Program-made: the position numbers and the translations under genes
Shown: positions 34,689 to 45,594 of the stretch, piece by piece
Layout of the letters: every line of letters starts with the position of its first letter
Numbering within the stretch: position 1 is the stretch's first letter
The notes under the pieces: generated by a model
Told to the model about the DNA's origin: nothing
What the model saw: the letters and a program-made list of their open reading frames with translations, nothing else
Database searches by the model: none
Assembly: GCF_047675955.1 (NCBI RefSeq)
Contig: NC_132926.1
Span: 14,079,326 to 14,143,325, forward strand
DNA length: 64,000 bases
DNA from: Chlorocebus sabaeus
Taxonomy: Eukaryota; Chordata; Mammalia; Primates; Cercopithecidae
Reading direction: 5' to 3'

Positions 34689-34901
34689 GGTACCTTCTAA
34701 TGTTAATGGCAAAAAAGGCGAGAGGCAAAGTTGTTTGAGATCAGGACTGGATTCAGTTTTTGATTTGTTGTTTGAGGTGCTTTTCTAGACACAGAAATGT
34801 CCAGTAGGTACCCAGAAGCGGGCACCTGAGGCTTCATGGCAGAGGAGGTGGTTGAAGGCTTGGGGACACAGGACATCCCTAGGGAAAAGCAAAGAGGGAG
34901 A
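34689..34901 (+). repeat. Local duplication, copy 2
   Basis: Begins 516 bp after copy 1. About 85 percent identical by eye; it has a roughly 13-17-base insertion near 34845 and lacks the minisatellite. Confidence 0.85.
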
Positions 34902-35355
34902 AGAGTGCAAAATGCCCCACCTCCTTTGGATGAGGATGACCCTGTAAAGGAAGGGAGTTGGGAGCACTGCTAGGTGCTACAGGCAGGAGGTCAAGGAGGA
35001 TACCACTGTGTGGCCCCTGGTGACACCTCTGGAACCTTGCTCTGAGGCTGGGGTGGGAGAAGGAGGGCTGGAGGTGCTGAGGCATGAATGGGGGTGGTGG
35101 AGGCAGTGGGTGTGGCACTCTTCTATGTTCTTCAGGTAAAGGGGTACCAGGTGGGGTTTGCAGATCAAAGACTTATTCTTGGAGAGGGAGTCCCTGAGCA
35201 TATTGGAGAACTGAAAGTCCATGAAAGCCTGAAGAAAGAAAGAGATTGTTTTGACATGAGGACCAAGAAGTGGACCAGGTTGTGGAGGAGGCTGAAGGGA
35301 TTCTAGCTGGGTCTCTACATTGATTTGCAATTTGGCACAAATCTATTCCCTTGAT
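34902..35355. other. Unique sequence with a splice-acceptor-like site on the sense strand
   Basis: On the minus (WWC1 sense) strand CTCTTTCTTTCTTCAG precedes GCTTTC at 35228, a strong acceptor-like motif, and an open frame spans it. No matching donor stands out. Confidence 0.3.
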
Positions 35356-35530
35356 CAGTGGTTCTCAAACTGAAGATTCCATCAAAATCACTTGGAGGTT
35401 CTCTTTACAAATGTGGAGTCTGGGTTCCACCTCCAGAGATTCTGGTTATATTGACTGGGATGGGGCCTTGCAACCTGCATTTGAGCCACTCCCTTTAGAG
35501 GTTCAGATGCACGTGGCCAACAGATCACAC
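35356..35530 (+). mobile_element. MER5-type hAT transposon
   Basis: AGTGGTTCTCAAACTGAAGA, CACTTGGAGGTTCTC and CCTCCAGAGATTCTGGTTAT match the MER5A pattern; the 3' terminus is lost. Confidence 0.75.
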
Positions 35531-35749
35531 TGCAGAGAGCTCCTCTGCCAAGGTCAAGAAAAAAATATTGCTTGTTGCCAATAAAGTGCCATGAACTCCT
35601 GCGCAAAATGATGAAAACTCCAGTTGAAGAGGCAGAGGTGTGATCACTATAGATGTATTTTATTTAAAGCTAAAAGCAAACTCAGTTTTTCTGACTACAG
35701 AACTTTCTAACTTTATCCTTTGACCTCTGGAGTCAGTGACAAGGCCTAT

Positions 35750-35890
35750 TATTTTCCAATCCAGCATCCTCTGATTTTCCTAATCTGTAATTATTTTGCT
35801 TGTTTTTATTATTTGTCTGTAAGCTCCATGTAGGGTGACAGCAATCTTCATTCACTGCTGTGCCTTTTCCTAGCACAGTTCTCAAAGAAG
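35750..35890 (+). mobile_element. L2 3' end fragment
   Basis: TTTGTCTGTAAGCTCCATGT and CACTGCTGTGCCTTTTCCTA fit the L2 3' end. Confidence 0.6.
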
Positions 35891-36193
35891 GGACTGCATT
35901 CTTTGGTTTTGGTTTTAACCAACGTGCAGAAGTGGAAGGTAACCCATGCATGGCTAAAGCCACTTCCTGCTTGCAAGGCTAAGCCTGAAGACCCACTTGA
36001 CTTCTAGTGAACCCTAAACACACATTCTGAAGGATGTTCTATTAGGCAAGCAAGAATGCTGCAGACCAAGCCTACAGGCCGTTCAGGCACCAAACAGTCA
36101 AAGGCAAACTTGGTTCTCACAAAGCCTTTCCTACCAAATAAGCAGATGGAGACCCCTTGAGCAGAATAGTCCATAAAAAGAAGGGTGAAATTG
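35891..36193. other. Unique intronic sequence
   Basis: Nothing recognised. Confidence 0.4.
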
Positions 36194-36503
36194 GCCAGGT
36201 GTGGTGGCTCACACCTGTAATCCCAGCACTTTGGGAGGCCAAGGTGGGCAGATCACGAGGTCAGGAGATCGAGACCAGCCTGGCTAACATGGTGAAAACT
36301 CATTTCTGTCTCTACTAAAAATACAAAAAATTAGCTGGGTGTGGTGGCATGCACCTGTAGTCCCAGCTTCTCGGGAGGGTGAGGCAGGAGAATCACTTGA
36401 ATCTGGGAGGCGGAGGTTGCAGTGAGCCAAGGTCACACCACTGCACTCCAGCCTGAACAACAGAGCGAGACTCCATCTTAAAAAAAAAAAAAAAAAAAAA
36501 AAA
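36194..36503 (+). mobile_element. AluS/Y
   Basis: Complete, with an A23-like tail. AAGGGTGAAAT recurs on both sides. Confidence 0.95.
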
Positions 36504-36543
36504 GGGTGAAATCAAAGATGTTAATAGCCACCACAGATGGGGG

Positions 36544-36590
36544 CATTTGGCCAAGGAAATAATTCCTTGGAGGGATTTTGAAAAACCAAA
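36544..36590 (+). repeat. 47-bp dispersed repeat, copy 2
   Basis: Partner of 32750-32796, same orientation, about 3.8 kb away. Confidence 0.75.
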
Positions 36591-36796
36591 TGTACTCAGA
36601 AAAAGAGCTCACTCACCTTGTTCATGGAGAGAGGGATATCTGCTAAAACAAGGGTAGAATAAGCAAAGACCAAGCAAAGACAGACCCTGGACAACTGGAA
36701 GAAAGTGCCAGTGAAGGAATCACAGGAGTGAAAGAAGCTCTAGTCTAAATCACCAGGACTAATTCAGTGTTGCTCTCCTTGACATCCTGACCTGAC

Positions 36797-37048
36797 CTAC
36801 GTGATGGTAAAGAACATGCTTCTGTGGGGGCAGACATGAGTTTGCGTGTCAGTTCTGCCACTTATTAGCTATCCAACCTTGGGCAAGTTTTCAACTTTCT
36901 AAGCTTCAGTTTCCTCATCTGCAGAATGGAGATGGTTCTTACCTCACAGGGTTGCTATGAGAATTAAACTGGGCGATGTATTCAAAGCACACAGCCCAGA
37001 ACCTGGCACAATCTAGAGTCTTAATAAATGTTAGCAATTATTAGTTCC
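36797..37048 (+). mobile_element. MIR SINE, nearly full length
   Basis: TTCTGCCACTTATTAGCTAT, CTTCAGTTTCCTCATCTGCA, CTTACCTCACAGGGTTGCTA, TCTTAATAAATGTTAGC cover the whole element. Confidence 0.93.
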
Positions 37049-37202
37049 TGTCCATAGGCTGTGATCTATATGGTGGCAGTGTCTGCAACCCATTTTCTTG
37101 GGGTCCAAAAGATGCAGGTTATGTGCACGAAATCCAAACCAGGTTCAGCAAATGAAAGGAAGGCCCAGCCCCCAGGCTTACAACTCTAAAGTAGCTTAGA
37201 CC

Positions 37203-37498
37203 GGCTGGGCGTGGTGGCTCATGCCTGTAATCCAGCACTTTGGGAGGCCAAGGCGGGTGGATCACCTGAGGTCAGGCATTTGAGACCAGGCTGGTCAACA
37301 TGGTAAAACCCCATCTCTACTAAAAATACAAAAATTAGCTGGGCATGGTGGTGCACACCTATAATCCCAGTAACTCAGGAGGCTGAGGCAAGAAAAGTGC
37401 TTGAACCCAGGAGGCAGAGGTTGCAGTGAGCCAAGATTGTGTCACTGCACTACAGCCTGGGTGACAGAGCAAGACTCTGTCTCAAAAACAAATAAATA
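37203..37498 (+). mobile_element. AluS
   Basis: Complete; AAAGTAGCTTAGA before and AAAGCAGCTTAGA after are the target-site duplication. Confidence 0.95.
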
Positions 37499-37698
37499 GA
37501 AAATAAAGCAGCTTAGATCAATTTATTCAAAAGCATTACTGCTGCAATGGGAGTTGAAGATTTTCACATTATGGCAAAAGGAGCCCAAATATCTTTGATT
37601 CTTCACCCATCAGGAAAAAAAGAACAAGACAGGTATGCATAGAAGAGGGGAAATTACCAAACAGCAAGCTAATGACATTCCCTCAAATATTTATGTAA

Positions 37699-38003
37699 TT
37701 TTTTTTTTTTTTTTGAGATGGAGTCTCACTCTGTTGCCCAGGCTGGAGTGCAGTGGCATGATCTCGGCTCACTGCAAGCTCCGCCTCCCAGGTTCACGCC
37801 ATTCTCCTGCCTCAGCCTCCCGAGTAGCTGGTACCACAGGCACCTGCCACTACGCCCGGCTAATTTTTAGTGTTTTTTTTTTTTAGTAGAGACGGGGTTT
37901 CACTGTGTTAGCCAGGATGGTCTCGATCTCCTGACCGCATGATCCACCCGCCTCGGCCTCCCAGAGTGCTGGGATTACAGGCGTGAGCCACCACGCCCGG
38001 CCA
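37699..38003 (-). mobile_element. AluY
   Basis: Complete reverse AluY (GCAAGCTCCGCCTCCCAGGT, GTTAGCCAGGATGGTCTCG), head-to-tail with the next Alu. Confidence 0.94.
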
Positions 38004-38009
38004 TGTATT

Positions 38010-38303
38010 TTTTTTTTTTTAAGACAGAGTCTTGCTCTGTAGCCCAAGCTGCAGTGCAACGGCAGGATCTCAGCTCACTGCAACCTCCGCCTGCTGGATT
38101 CAAGTGATTCTCCTGCCTCAGCTTCCCGAGTAGCTGGCACTACAGGAGTGTGCCACTATGCCTGGCTAATTTTGTATTTTTAGGAGAGATGGGGTTTCAC
38201 CATGTTGGCCAGGCTGGTCTTGAACTCCTGACCTCAGGTGGTCTGCCCACCTCGGCCTCCCAAAGTGTTGGGATTACAGGCGTGAGCCACTGCACCTGGC
38301 CGT
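38010..38303 (-). mobile_element. AluS in tandem
   Basis: Complete reverse AluS. AAATATTTA before the pair and AGATATTTA after it suggest the AluY landed in this element's tail. Confidence 0.94.
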
Positions 38304-38414
38304 CCCCCAGATATTTACTTCTCCACCTCCTGCAACTATTTTTTAAATACTTCCTGAATCATCTCAATTTTTCCGAGTAAAACTATAAATATTAGATTTT
38401 AAAATATCTCATGT

Positions 38415-38500
38415 TCCTATGGCACTTGCCACCTTTACAAAGTACTTTCATTTAATCTCATTCAAACTCTACAAATGTTTGTAAGGAAGGCAGATATTTA
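38415..38500 (-). mobile_element. MIR-like fragment
   Basis: ACAAAGTACTTTCATTTAAT with CTCATTCAAACTCTACAA. Weak. Confidence 0.45.
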
Positions 38501-38504
38501 TCTA

Positions 38505-38695
38505 CAGCTATGATTCTCCAATCTGGCTGCAACCTAGAATCAACTAGGGGCTTTCTAGAAATTCCCTGCCCAGGCCATACCACAGACCAAGTAAACCAGA
38601 ATCTTTGGGGGTGGGCCAGGCATGGGTATTTTTAGCTGTTCCCTCCAGTGATCTGATGAGTCTAATATGTAGCAGAAGCGGGGAACCACTAACTG
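38505..38695 (+). mobile_element. MER5A hAT transposon
   Basis: CCTAGAATCAACTAGGGGCT, CCAGAATCTTTGGGGGTGGG and CGGGGAACCACTAACTG keep the order and ends. Confidence 0.8.
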
Positions 38696-38759
38696 TTCCT
38701 TTTGTTCCCCCAGCTCCAAAGATACCTCCTCATCTCCTTGTAGAAAGGAGATCAAAGTT

Positions 38760-38860
38760 CCTTATTCGTCCATTGCAGAGCTAAGGAAACCAGGGCTCAG
38801 GAAGGTTAAGTGATTTGCTGCTGAGAGGAAGGGCCAGAAACAGAATCCAAAACTCCAGGC
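38760..38860 (-). mobile_element. MIR fragment
   Basis: AGCTAAGGAAACCAGGGCTC, AGGTTAAGTGATTTGCTGCT. Confidence 0.65.
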
Positions 38861-38959
38861 CGGGGAGCATTCAAGCCTGGCTTAGTGTGCTTCTACTGCA
38901 TGCCAGCCATTGAGCTACCCATTAACCAAGAATAGAAAAGATGCAGGAATCATGCCATT

Positions 38960-39120
38960 CTATCACAGCACAGGATGCTATGGAGCCTGGGCTGAGGTGG
39001 GGAAGGTGTTTCTAAACTTCATTTGTAAGCTGAATCTTAATGCCAAGAAGATGTGAGGCGATGGTGAGGGCCTGGAGAAGGGAGTGTGGAGGTTTAGAGT
39101 GGCCAGTAAGGGTTGGGGAA
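38960..39120 (-). mobile_element. L2-like fragment
   Basis: ACAGGATGCTATGGAGCC and AAGGTGTTTCTAAACTTCAT. Weak. Confidence 0.35.
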
Positions 39121-39143
39121 TGATATTAAAAATGTTCCTAAGT

Positions 39144-39287
39144 TGGCCAGGCGCAGTGCCTCATGCTGTAATCCCAACACTTTGGGAGGCCAAGGCAGGC
39201 AGATCACCTGAGGTCAGGAGTTTGAGACCAAACTGGCCAACATGGCAAAACCCTGACTCTACTAAAAAAAAAAAAAAAAAAAAAAAT
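39144..39287 (+). mobile_element. Alu left arm only
   Basis: Alu 5' half ending in CTCTACT and a long A run where the next Alu begins. Confidence 0.92.
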
Positions 39288-39290
39288 ACT

Positions 39291-39588
39291 GGGCCAGGCA
39301 CAATGGCTTACGCCTATAATTCCAGCATTTGGGAGGCTGAGGCGAGTGGATCACCTGAGGTTGGGAGTTCAAGACCAGCCTGACCAACATGGAGAAACAC
39401 CATCTCTACTAAAAATACAAAATTAGCTGGGCGTGGTGGCACAGGCCTGTAATCCCAGCTACTCGGGAGGCTGAGGCAGGAGAATCACTTGAACCCAGGA
39501 GGCGGATACTGCGGAGAGTCGAAATCACGCCATTGAACTCCAGGCTGGGTGAGAGTGAGACTCCATTTCAAAAAAAAAAAAAAAAAAA
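39291..39588 (+). mobile_element. AluS in tandem
   Basis: Complete Alu. TTCCTAAGTT before the pair and TTCATAAGCT after it act as flanking duplication for the composite. Confidence 0.93.
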
Positions 39589-39721
39589 GGTTCATAAGCT
39601 AATTAAGACTATTTCAACTGGCTACATGCACCTGTGCTCAGAAGATTCTGCAATCCTGGTCAGTGTCTGCCATTCAACCACTAACAAATATCTGAGGTCT
39701 TTCTGGGTGCAAACACTTAGC

Positions 39722-39905
39722 CAGCAGTTTACAGACTTGAGTGGGCAGCAGAGTTACCCAGACAGCTCATGAAAACCCAGATTGCTGGGCTGTACCCCCA
39801 GAGTTTCTCACTCAGTCGGTCTGACATGGAACATGAGAATGTGTTTCTAACAGGTTCTCGGGTGAAGCTGATATGCTGGTCTGGAACCACATTGAAGAAC
39901 CGTTG
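39722..39905 (+). mobile_element. MER5A hAT transposon
   Basis: ACCCAGATTGCTGGGCTGTA, CCCCAGAGTTTCTCACTCAG, TTTCTAACAGGTTCTCGGGT: about full-length. Confidence 0.85.
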
Positions 39906-40334
39906 TACAAGGGCAAAAACCTTGAAGGGCCTGGTGACCAGTGAAGAGGCTGAAGAAAACCCAAAGGTCCTCCACTGGCTGCTGGTAAATGTTTTATATC
40001 AGCAACATAAATAAGCCACTTATGTTTGTTTTGAAACTCCTTGAGCTATTAAGACACCTCTTAATATTCCTGTCCAGAAAAAGTTATTGTCTACTGGGAA
40101 GAAGTCTATCTTCTTAGGCATGACCAGTTTTTCCAGGGGACATTTTTCTCAGAGAGAAACAAGAAGTGGTTTACGTCCAAAAAATCTGGTCCTCAGAATA
40201 AATGAATTGAGCAGTAACTGTGTAACTATAGAGAAAGTTATCAAATATATTACAGGGACTATAATGGCTGCCATTAGAACTGCCTGGTCAGTGGAACTTG
40301 AATATAATGAGAGATGTCTAATGTGATTATTACT
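39906..40334. other. Unique intronic sequence
   Basis: Nothing recognised. Confidence 0.4.
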
Positions 40335-40460
40335 AACTCTATGAGATGGCTTCTAATTTATTCTCATTTTGCCAATGAAGAAATGAAGGCTCAAAAAGAC
40401 GTAAGTAACTTTGACCAAGGTCACAGAACCAGCAAGTGACAAAGGTATGCAAAGCTGAAG
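40335..40460 (-). mobile_element. MIR SINE fragment
   Basis: TTTTGCCAATGAAGAAATGA, CCAAGGTCACAGAACCAGCA. Confidence 0.75.
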
Positions 40461-40805
40461 CAGTGGTCTAGAGGAATAGCGGTGGGTAAGACCTCCCTAG
40501 AGGGCTGAAGTGAGGATTCCACGAGAGGAGGTGTTTGCTCTTCCTCAAAACCACCTCCCTGTACTTCCTGGAGATGAAGTAGGGAAAGTTTCCTGGGGTG
40601 CAGGAGCCCAGGGACCCTTCCTCTCCCGAGCAGATCAGTGCAGGGGAGTCCTGGCTCAGTTCCACTGAGAAACAGGGAGGGCAGTTTCCTCTGATCCTGC
40701 CGTGGCCATGAAAATTCAAATTCCATACATTCTAACGAAAGAGAAGTCCCTTCGGTCTTCTGGAATCCGCTTAGACTGGCTGCTTCCCCGTGTTTGCCTG
40801 CTTTC

Positions 40806-41126
40806 TTCTTGAGACAGGGTCTCACTCTGTCACCAGGCTGGAGTGCAATGATGTAAACACGGCTCACTGCAGCCTTGACCTCCTGGGATCAAGCGACTCC
40901 CACTTTAGCCTCTGGTGTAGCTGGGACTACAGGTGTGGACCACCATGCCCAGCTCATTTTTTGAATGTTTGTAGAGATGGGCAAGAAAGTGAGATCCCAT
41001 CTTACTTTCAAAGTGGGATCTCACTTTCTTGCCCAGGCTGGTCTCAAACTCCTGGGCTCAAACCATCCTCCTGTATCAGACTCCCAAAGTGCTGGGATTA
41101 CAGGTGTGAGCCGCCATACCTGGCCT
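40806..41126 (-). mobile_element. AluJ with internal inverted duplication
   Basis: Old reverse Alu (CACGGCTCACTGCAGCCTTG). A 35-base insertion at 40979-41013 makes a perfect hairpin with the Alu sequence at 41014-41034. Confidence 0.92.
40979..41034. repeat. Perfect 21-bp inverted repeat, 14-nt loop
   Basis: Left arm 40979-40999 starts GGGCAAGAAAG; right arm 41014-41034 ends CTTTCTTGCCC. All 21 positions pair. Confidence 0.97.
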
Positions 41127-41309
41127 CCTGTGCCTTATCGTTTAATGAATAAGAAAAACCCACAGGATTTTGCTACTGGTCAGGCTTTGATCAGCAAAAG
41201 AAAAGAACATGATATATGGTCCTCATAATCACAGTCCTCATAAACACAGGTAGACAGTGTTGGCTCATGAGACCATTTCCTTTAGCTCTCTTAGTATAGG
41301 GAGGACGAA

Positions 41310-41395
41310 GTTACTTCATTTGTCTTCAGTTTCCTCATCTGCAAAACAGGGATAATTGAGTACCCTCTCCTAGGTTATTACAAGGAGTCAATGAG
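41310..41395 (+). mobile_element. MIR fragment
   Basis: TCTTCAGTTTCCTCATCTGC and AAAACAGGGATAATTGAGTA. Confidence 0.8.
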
Positions 41396-41414
41396 TCAGT
41401 ATATTAGTTGGTTG

Positions 41415-41570
41415 GTATGAGTGGGGTCAAGCCAGCATCATCATCTGGGGACCTGCAGGAAATGCACATTCTTGGGCCCCACCCAGATCCACTGACTCAA
41501 ACTGAGTATTTAACAAGCCCTCCAGGTGGTTCTGATGTTTCCTCAAGTTTGACAACCACTGCACTTGAAA
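41415..41570 (+). mobile_element. MER5A hAT transposon
   Basis: GCATCATCATCTGGGGACCT, CTTGGGCCCCACCCAGATCC, AAGTTTGACAACCACTGCAC. Confidence 0.82.
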
Positions 41571-41571
41571 G

Positions 41572-41692
41572 TAAGCTCCATGAGGACAGGACTTTTGTTG
41601 GTTTATTCCCTGCTGAACCCTCAGTGCCCAAACAATGCCTGACGTATTACAGGTACACTATCCAATAAGTATTTGTTAAATGACTGAATGTG
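41572..41692 (+). mobile_element. L2 3' end
   Basis: GTAAGCTCCATGAGGACAGG, AATAAGTATTTGTTAAATGA: canonical L2 terminus. Confidence 0.8.
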
Positions 41693-42019
41693 TCCAGATG
41701 AGACAGGAGAGGAAGAAAACAGACTCAGAGAGCCTAGTATTTCTACTATATTTGCACAGCTCCATGACTAGCTGTGCCTCTCACTAATTTGTAGTAAATT
41801 CTGTGAGTTGGAGACTCTATTGTGTATCACCCTAGCATTCCCAGCAATTAGCCTACCTCACCACAATAGGCTCTTGATAACATCCTACTAAAGGCCCCAG
41901 GGTCTCCCGGCTTCAAATCTAGGTTTGCACCACCACTGTCAACAGATGTCACCAGGTCTGTCCTTCCACCTTCCTAAAAGAGCTCTAGAGAACACCAAAT
42001 CCCCAGTCATAATGCGATT

Positions 42020-42155
42020 TATCTATTTAACTATTTCCCAGTCTCATCACCCGTGTGCACACCCCATTGCAGCAGGGACTTTGCTCTGATCCTCCGCTCT
42101 GGCAACAGAGTCTGAGCACAGTAGGCACTCCATAAATACCTGCTGAGTGAATGTC
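42020..42155 (+). mobile_element. L2 3' end fragment
   Basis: TTATCTATTTAACTATTTCC, GAGCACAGTAGGCACTCCAT, AAATACCTGCTGAGTGAATG. Confidence 0.65.
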
Positions 42156-42629
42156 CAACCCCCCGCTGGGTGGGACGTGATAAATACCAATGCCCTTCCT
42201 GCAACACCACCATGCTCAAATCAGCAGGTCCTCAAACAGCTCTCAAACGGCGCAAAAGGGAAGACTGAGTGAGGGGACAAGTTATCAAAGCAGTTACAAA
42301 TGAGTTCCAGAGACCTCCAGTTCCTGCATCAGCCTTTTTAGCTCTGCCATAACAACTGCAATTCATTACCCTGATTCACACACAACCCTGGTGCCAGCTC
42401 ACTGGCAAGAGTCGCTTCAGTCCAGAAATTCCAAAGAAGGGCTTGCCTCCGATAAGACTGGGGGAGGAGGGGAGTTTATTGATTCATACAATGAGTGTTG
42501 CCAAGGTGGTTTGCGAGCTCTAATGTCAACGTGGCTCAGGTGAGCCATGGCCCACCAGGAAGAGACTAGAGTTGGCAAGGGAGAAACAAGGGTTTTAGTT
42601 CCTCTGCCATTACCAATGCATAGGAGGGT
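42156..42629. other. Unique intronic sequence
   Basis: Nothing recognised. Confidence 0.4.
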
Positions 42630-42727
42630 AGGTTGAGCTAACTGGAAGGCATGATGTGCACTAAGCATTGTGCTAAGACTTTCTATATTGGAGGTCATAT
42701 CCTCACCATGACTCTCAGGGGTAGGTA

Positions 42728-43050
42728 GGTTGTATTTTTTTTTTTTTTCGAGATGGAGTCTCGCTCTGTCGCCCAGGCTGGAGTGCAGTAGTGCGATCTC
42801 GGCTCACTGCAAGCTCCGCCTCCCGAGTTCACGCCATTCTCCTGCCTCAGCTTCCTGAGTAGCTGGGACACAGGCGCCCGCCACCATGCCCGGCTAATTT
42901 TTTTTTTTTTTTTTTTTTTTTTTTTGTATTTTTAGTAGAAATGGGGTTTCACTGTGTTAGACAGGATGGTCTTATCTCCTGACCTTGTGATCCGCCCGTC
43001 TCGGCCTCCCAAAGTGCTGGGATTACAGGCGTGAGCCACCGTGCCTGGCC
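42728..43050 (-). mobile_element. AluY with expanded middle T run
   Basis: Complete reverse AluY; the linker T run reaches about 29 bases near 42900-42925. Confidence 0.94.
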
Positions 43051-43104
43051 AGGTTCTACCCTTATCCTTGTTTTACGGCTGAGAAGGAATTGGTTCAAGG
43101 TCAC

Positions 43105-43105
<1 letters not shown>

Positions 43106-43137
<32 letters not shown>

Positions 43138-43424
43138 GAGACGAAGTTTCGCTCTTGTTGCCAGGCTGGAGCACAATGGCACAATCTCGACTCACTGCAA
43201 CCTCTGCCTCCCGGGTTCAAGCGACTCTCCTGCCTCAGCCTCCTGAGCAGTCGGGATTACAGGTACCTGCTACCACGCCCGGCTAATTTTTTTGTATATT
43301 TAGTAGAGATGGTGTTTCACCATGTTGACCAGGGTGGTCTTGAACTTCTGACCTCAGGCAATCCACCCGCCTTGGCCTCCCAAAGTGCTGGGATTACAGG
43401 CATCAGCCACCGTGCTCGGCCCCA
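43106..43424 (-). mobile_element. AluS
   Basis: Complete reverse Alu; TCACTTA and TCACTAT flank it. Confidence 0.94.
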
Positions 43425-43589
43425 CTCACTATTTTAAAGTGGCAAAGCCAGACTTGACTCAGTGTCCTCTAATGATCTTTGTGGAGAGCTTATCTACTAC
43501 AGGGAATCGTGAATCGTGTGGTGTGCAATCCCATGTTTGGGGGGAACCACTCACACACATACTTTTTTTTTCCATGGTGAAAAAATGAG

Positions 43590-43695
43590 CTTGTCACTTG
43601 AGTCGTCTCTCGGCCTCAGTTTCCCCATTTGCAAAATGCCAGAAAAACATGACGAGCAGTAGTGTTTGGCATGTGACAGACGCTGGATAAGGATC
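43590..43695 (+). mobile_element. MIR fragment
   Basis: TCGGCCTCAGTTTCCCCATT, TGCAAAATGCC. Confidence 0.75.
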
Positions 43696-45594
43696 TTTAA
43701 AGACAATCATGATTATTAATCACCATTATCACCAGGTGCCAGTTATTGTTCTCACTGTTAGTGATACAAAGTCAAACAATGCACTTATAAGAAATTCCTG
43801 GAATACACAGTGAAATGCTCACAGCGCGACTCTCCAAGAAAAGCCACGACAGATGTAGGACTGGAAGGCTGTCCCAGGGTCATCTCATCCTAGCAGCCAC
43901 CTGATGCCTGCATCTTGACATTTCATCCTTCCAAGTCTGTTACCCGTCAGTGGATCCCAGGGGCTGCCCCAGGAACGAATCTAACAAGTAACCGCCACTG
44001 GGCAGGGAGGAAGCCATTGTGGGGGCTGCTACCAAAACAGGCCCGGGCAACAGCAGGCAGCCGACTGGGGAAAGTCAGCAGCTGCAGTTGGCCTGGTGTC
44101 CTCGCTGCCAGAGAGTGATGAATGGAGCAAGAGAAGGAAAAAAAAAGCCAACAAAGGTGTCCCTAATCTTGATGCAGCTTCATTTTTTTTTTTTTTTTCT
44201 GGCTGACCATTGAGTGAGAACTTAAGCCTCCATCCCTTTTCTTTGGCAGACATTTGAAACTGAAAGATCCCATTTCTTCCCAACAGAGAGATGTCATGGC
44301 TAGAAGCATTGAGCAGGCAATTGGCAAGGGGTGGGGGGTGGGGAGAATGGACATGTGACCCACCACACTTGTCCTTTTTCTTCCCCTCCTCCTCACTCTC
44401 TGCTCCACCCCCTCTTCCCCATGTCGCATCTTCAGAGAATATTCTCCCCCACACAACAGTGAATGCCTGCCCCCTCCTCCTGCCACCCCATTATTTTTTT
44501 ATTTTTTTGCTGCTCAGGAACTAAAGGCTAAATGGCCTGCTGGGGAAGGTTTAATAACAAAATGTCACCGTATCCAGTTTCTTAGTTTTCTCTTTCTTTA
44601 TCTCACTCTGAAACCGATTCGAGGCAGCAGCAACTGAGCCTTTCGCTGTTCTACCTAAAGGTGTGCAGCTGGCTGGCCATCTCCATGCTGGGAGAGGCAA
44701 GACGGGAGTTTTTTGCCCAGATCCAGCCCTCAGCTCTGTCCAAGTGGAAGTGCTTCCCGTAGCAAGTAGCCAGGAGCTGGTGATAGGGATGTCACCAGGC
44801 CACTTCTCCAAGTGAAGTGGATTCCTCTTATCCAGGGCCCCTTGCTGAACTGGAGGCTGCAGAGCCTCATCACCTAGCACTACATGTGACTGGAGAGAGC
44901 TCCTGATACATGTCATGGACAGCCGCCTGACATTAGGTCGGCATTCCCTGCAAATGCCACTGAAGCCTGATCAAGCCTTCTGTCACCGAGGGAACCGTGC
45001 AGCAAGACAGTGGCCACCTTTGACTCCCCTATTCTAGCCTTGTTTCTCCTTATGTGCACCTGAACTTGGCATGCCAACCTTCCAGGTAACTAAGGCAACC
45101 TGATTCTCTTCCCTTCAAAAGGGCAGTGTTTTTCTCACAGCAATCTGGGACCCCAGGGAATTGGAAAATTGGGTCAGTTTGGCTAAGCCCTCTCCCCGGG
45201 AGGGGGAGGGATGGCGACAGAGAGGAACGGCCTTGGCTACTCATTCCCTGGCTGTTGGGAGCATTTACCCAAGCGACTTGGAAAGGACTGTGAACTCCCT
45301 ATACACACTGCATCCTTCAGAGTCCCTCTGCCTCCATCTCTCTTCTCCCATCCCCAAAGCTCTGGTTAGCCAGCTGCTCCCAGAAGGTGGAGTTTATGCC
45401 AAACTCCTAAGCTCCTAAGCTGCCATGAGGATCTCACTGGCTTCTCTGGTTAAGGCTCCCTAGCAAAGTCTCTCCCTGAGATCTACTTCAGGTTCACCCG
45501 TTTTAAGAACAAATGGTAACTCTCAAGCCCAGCTGTCAACAGGGCACTCTGGGGCCCTGAGATGGATTAATAAGCCAGGACAGAGCCAGACCAG
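43696..45594. other. Unique intronic sequence
   Basis: About 1.9 kb without recognised repeats apart from T runs at 44185-44199 and 44493-44508. Frames here have no family features. Confidence 0.45.

Larger units (their letters stand above)
42630..43470 (-). mobile_element. MIR split by two Alus
   Basis: MIR pieces at 42630-42727, 43051-43105 and 43425-43470 are collinear: TAAGCATTGTGCTAAGACTT, then TTACGGCTGAGAAGGAATTG and AAGGTCACTTA, then AAGTGGCAAAGCCAGACTTG. Confidence 0.8.

Noticed and set aside
34977..35330. 117-codon minus-strand frame as a coding WWC1 exon
   Set aside because: No match to the WWC1 protein and no clear donor; kept only as a low-interest splice candidate.
39144..39588. 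Tandem Alu and half-Alu as a segmental duplication
   Set aside because: Better explained by insertion of one Alu into the A-rich middle of another, with loss of the rest.
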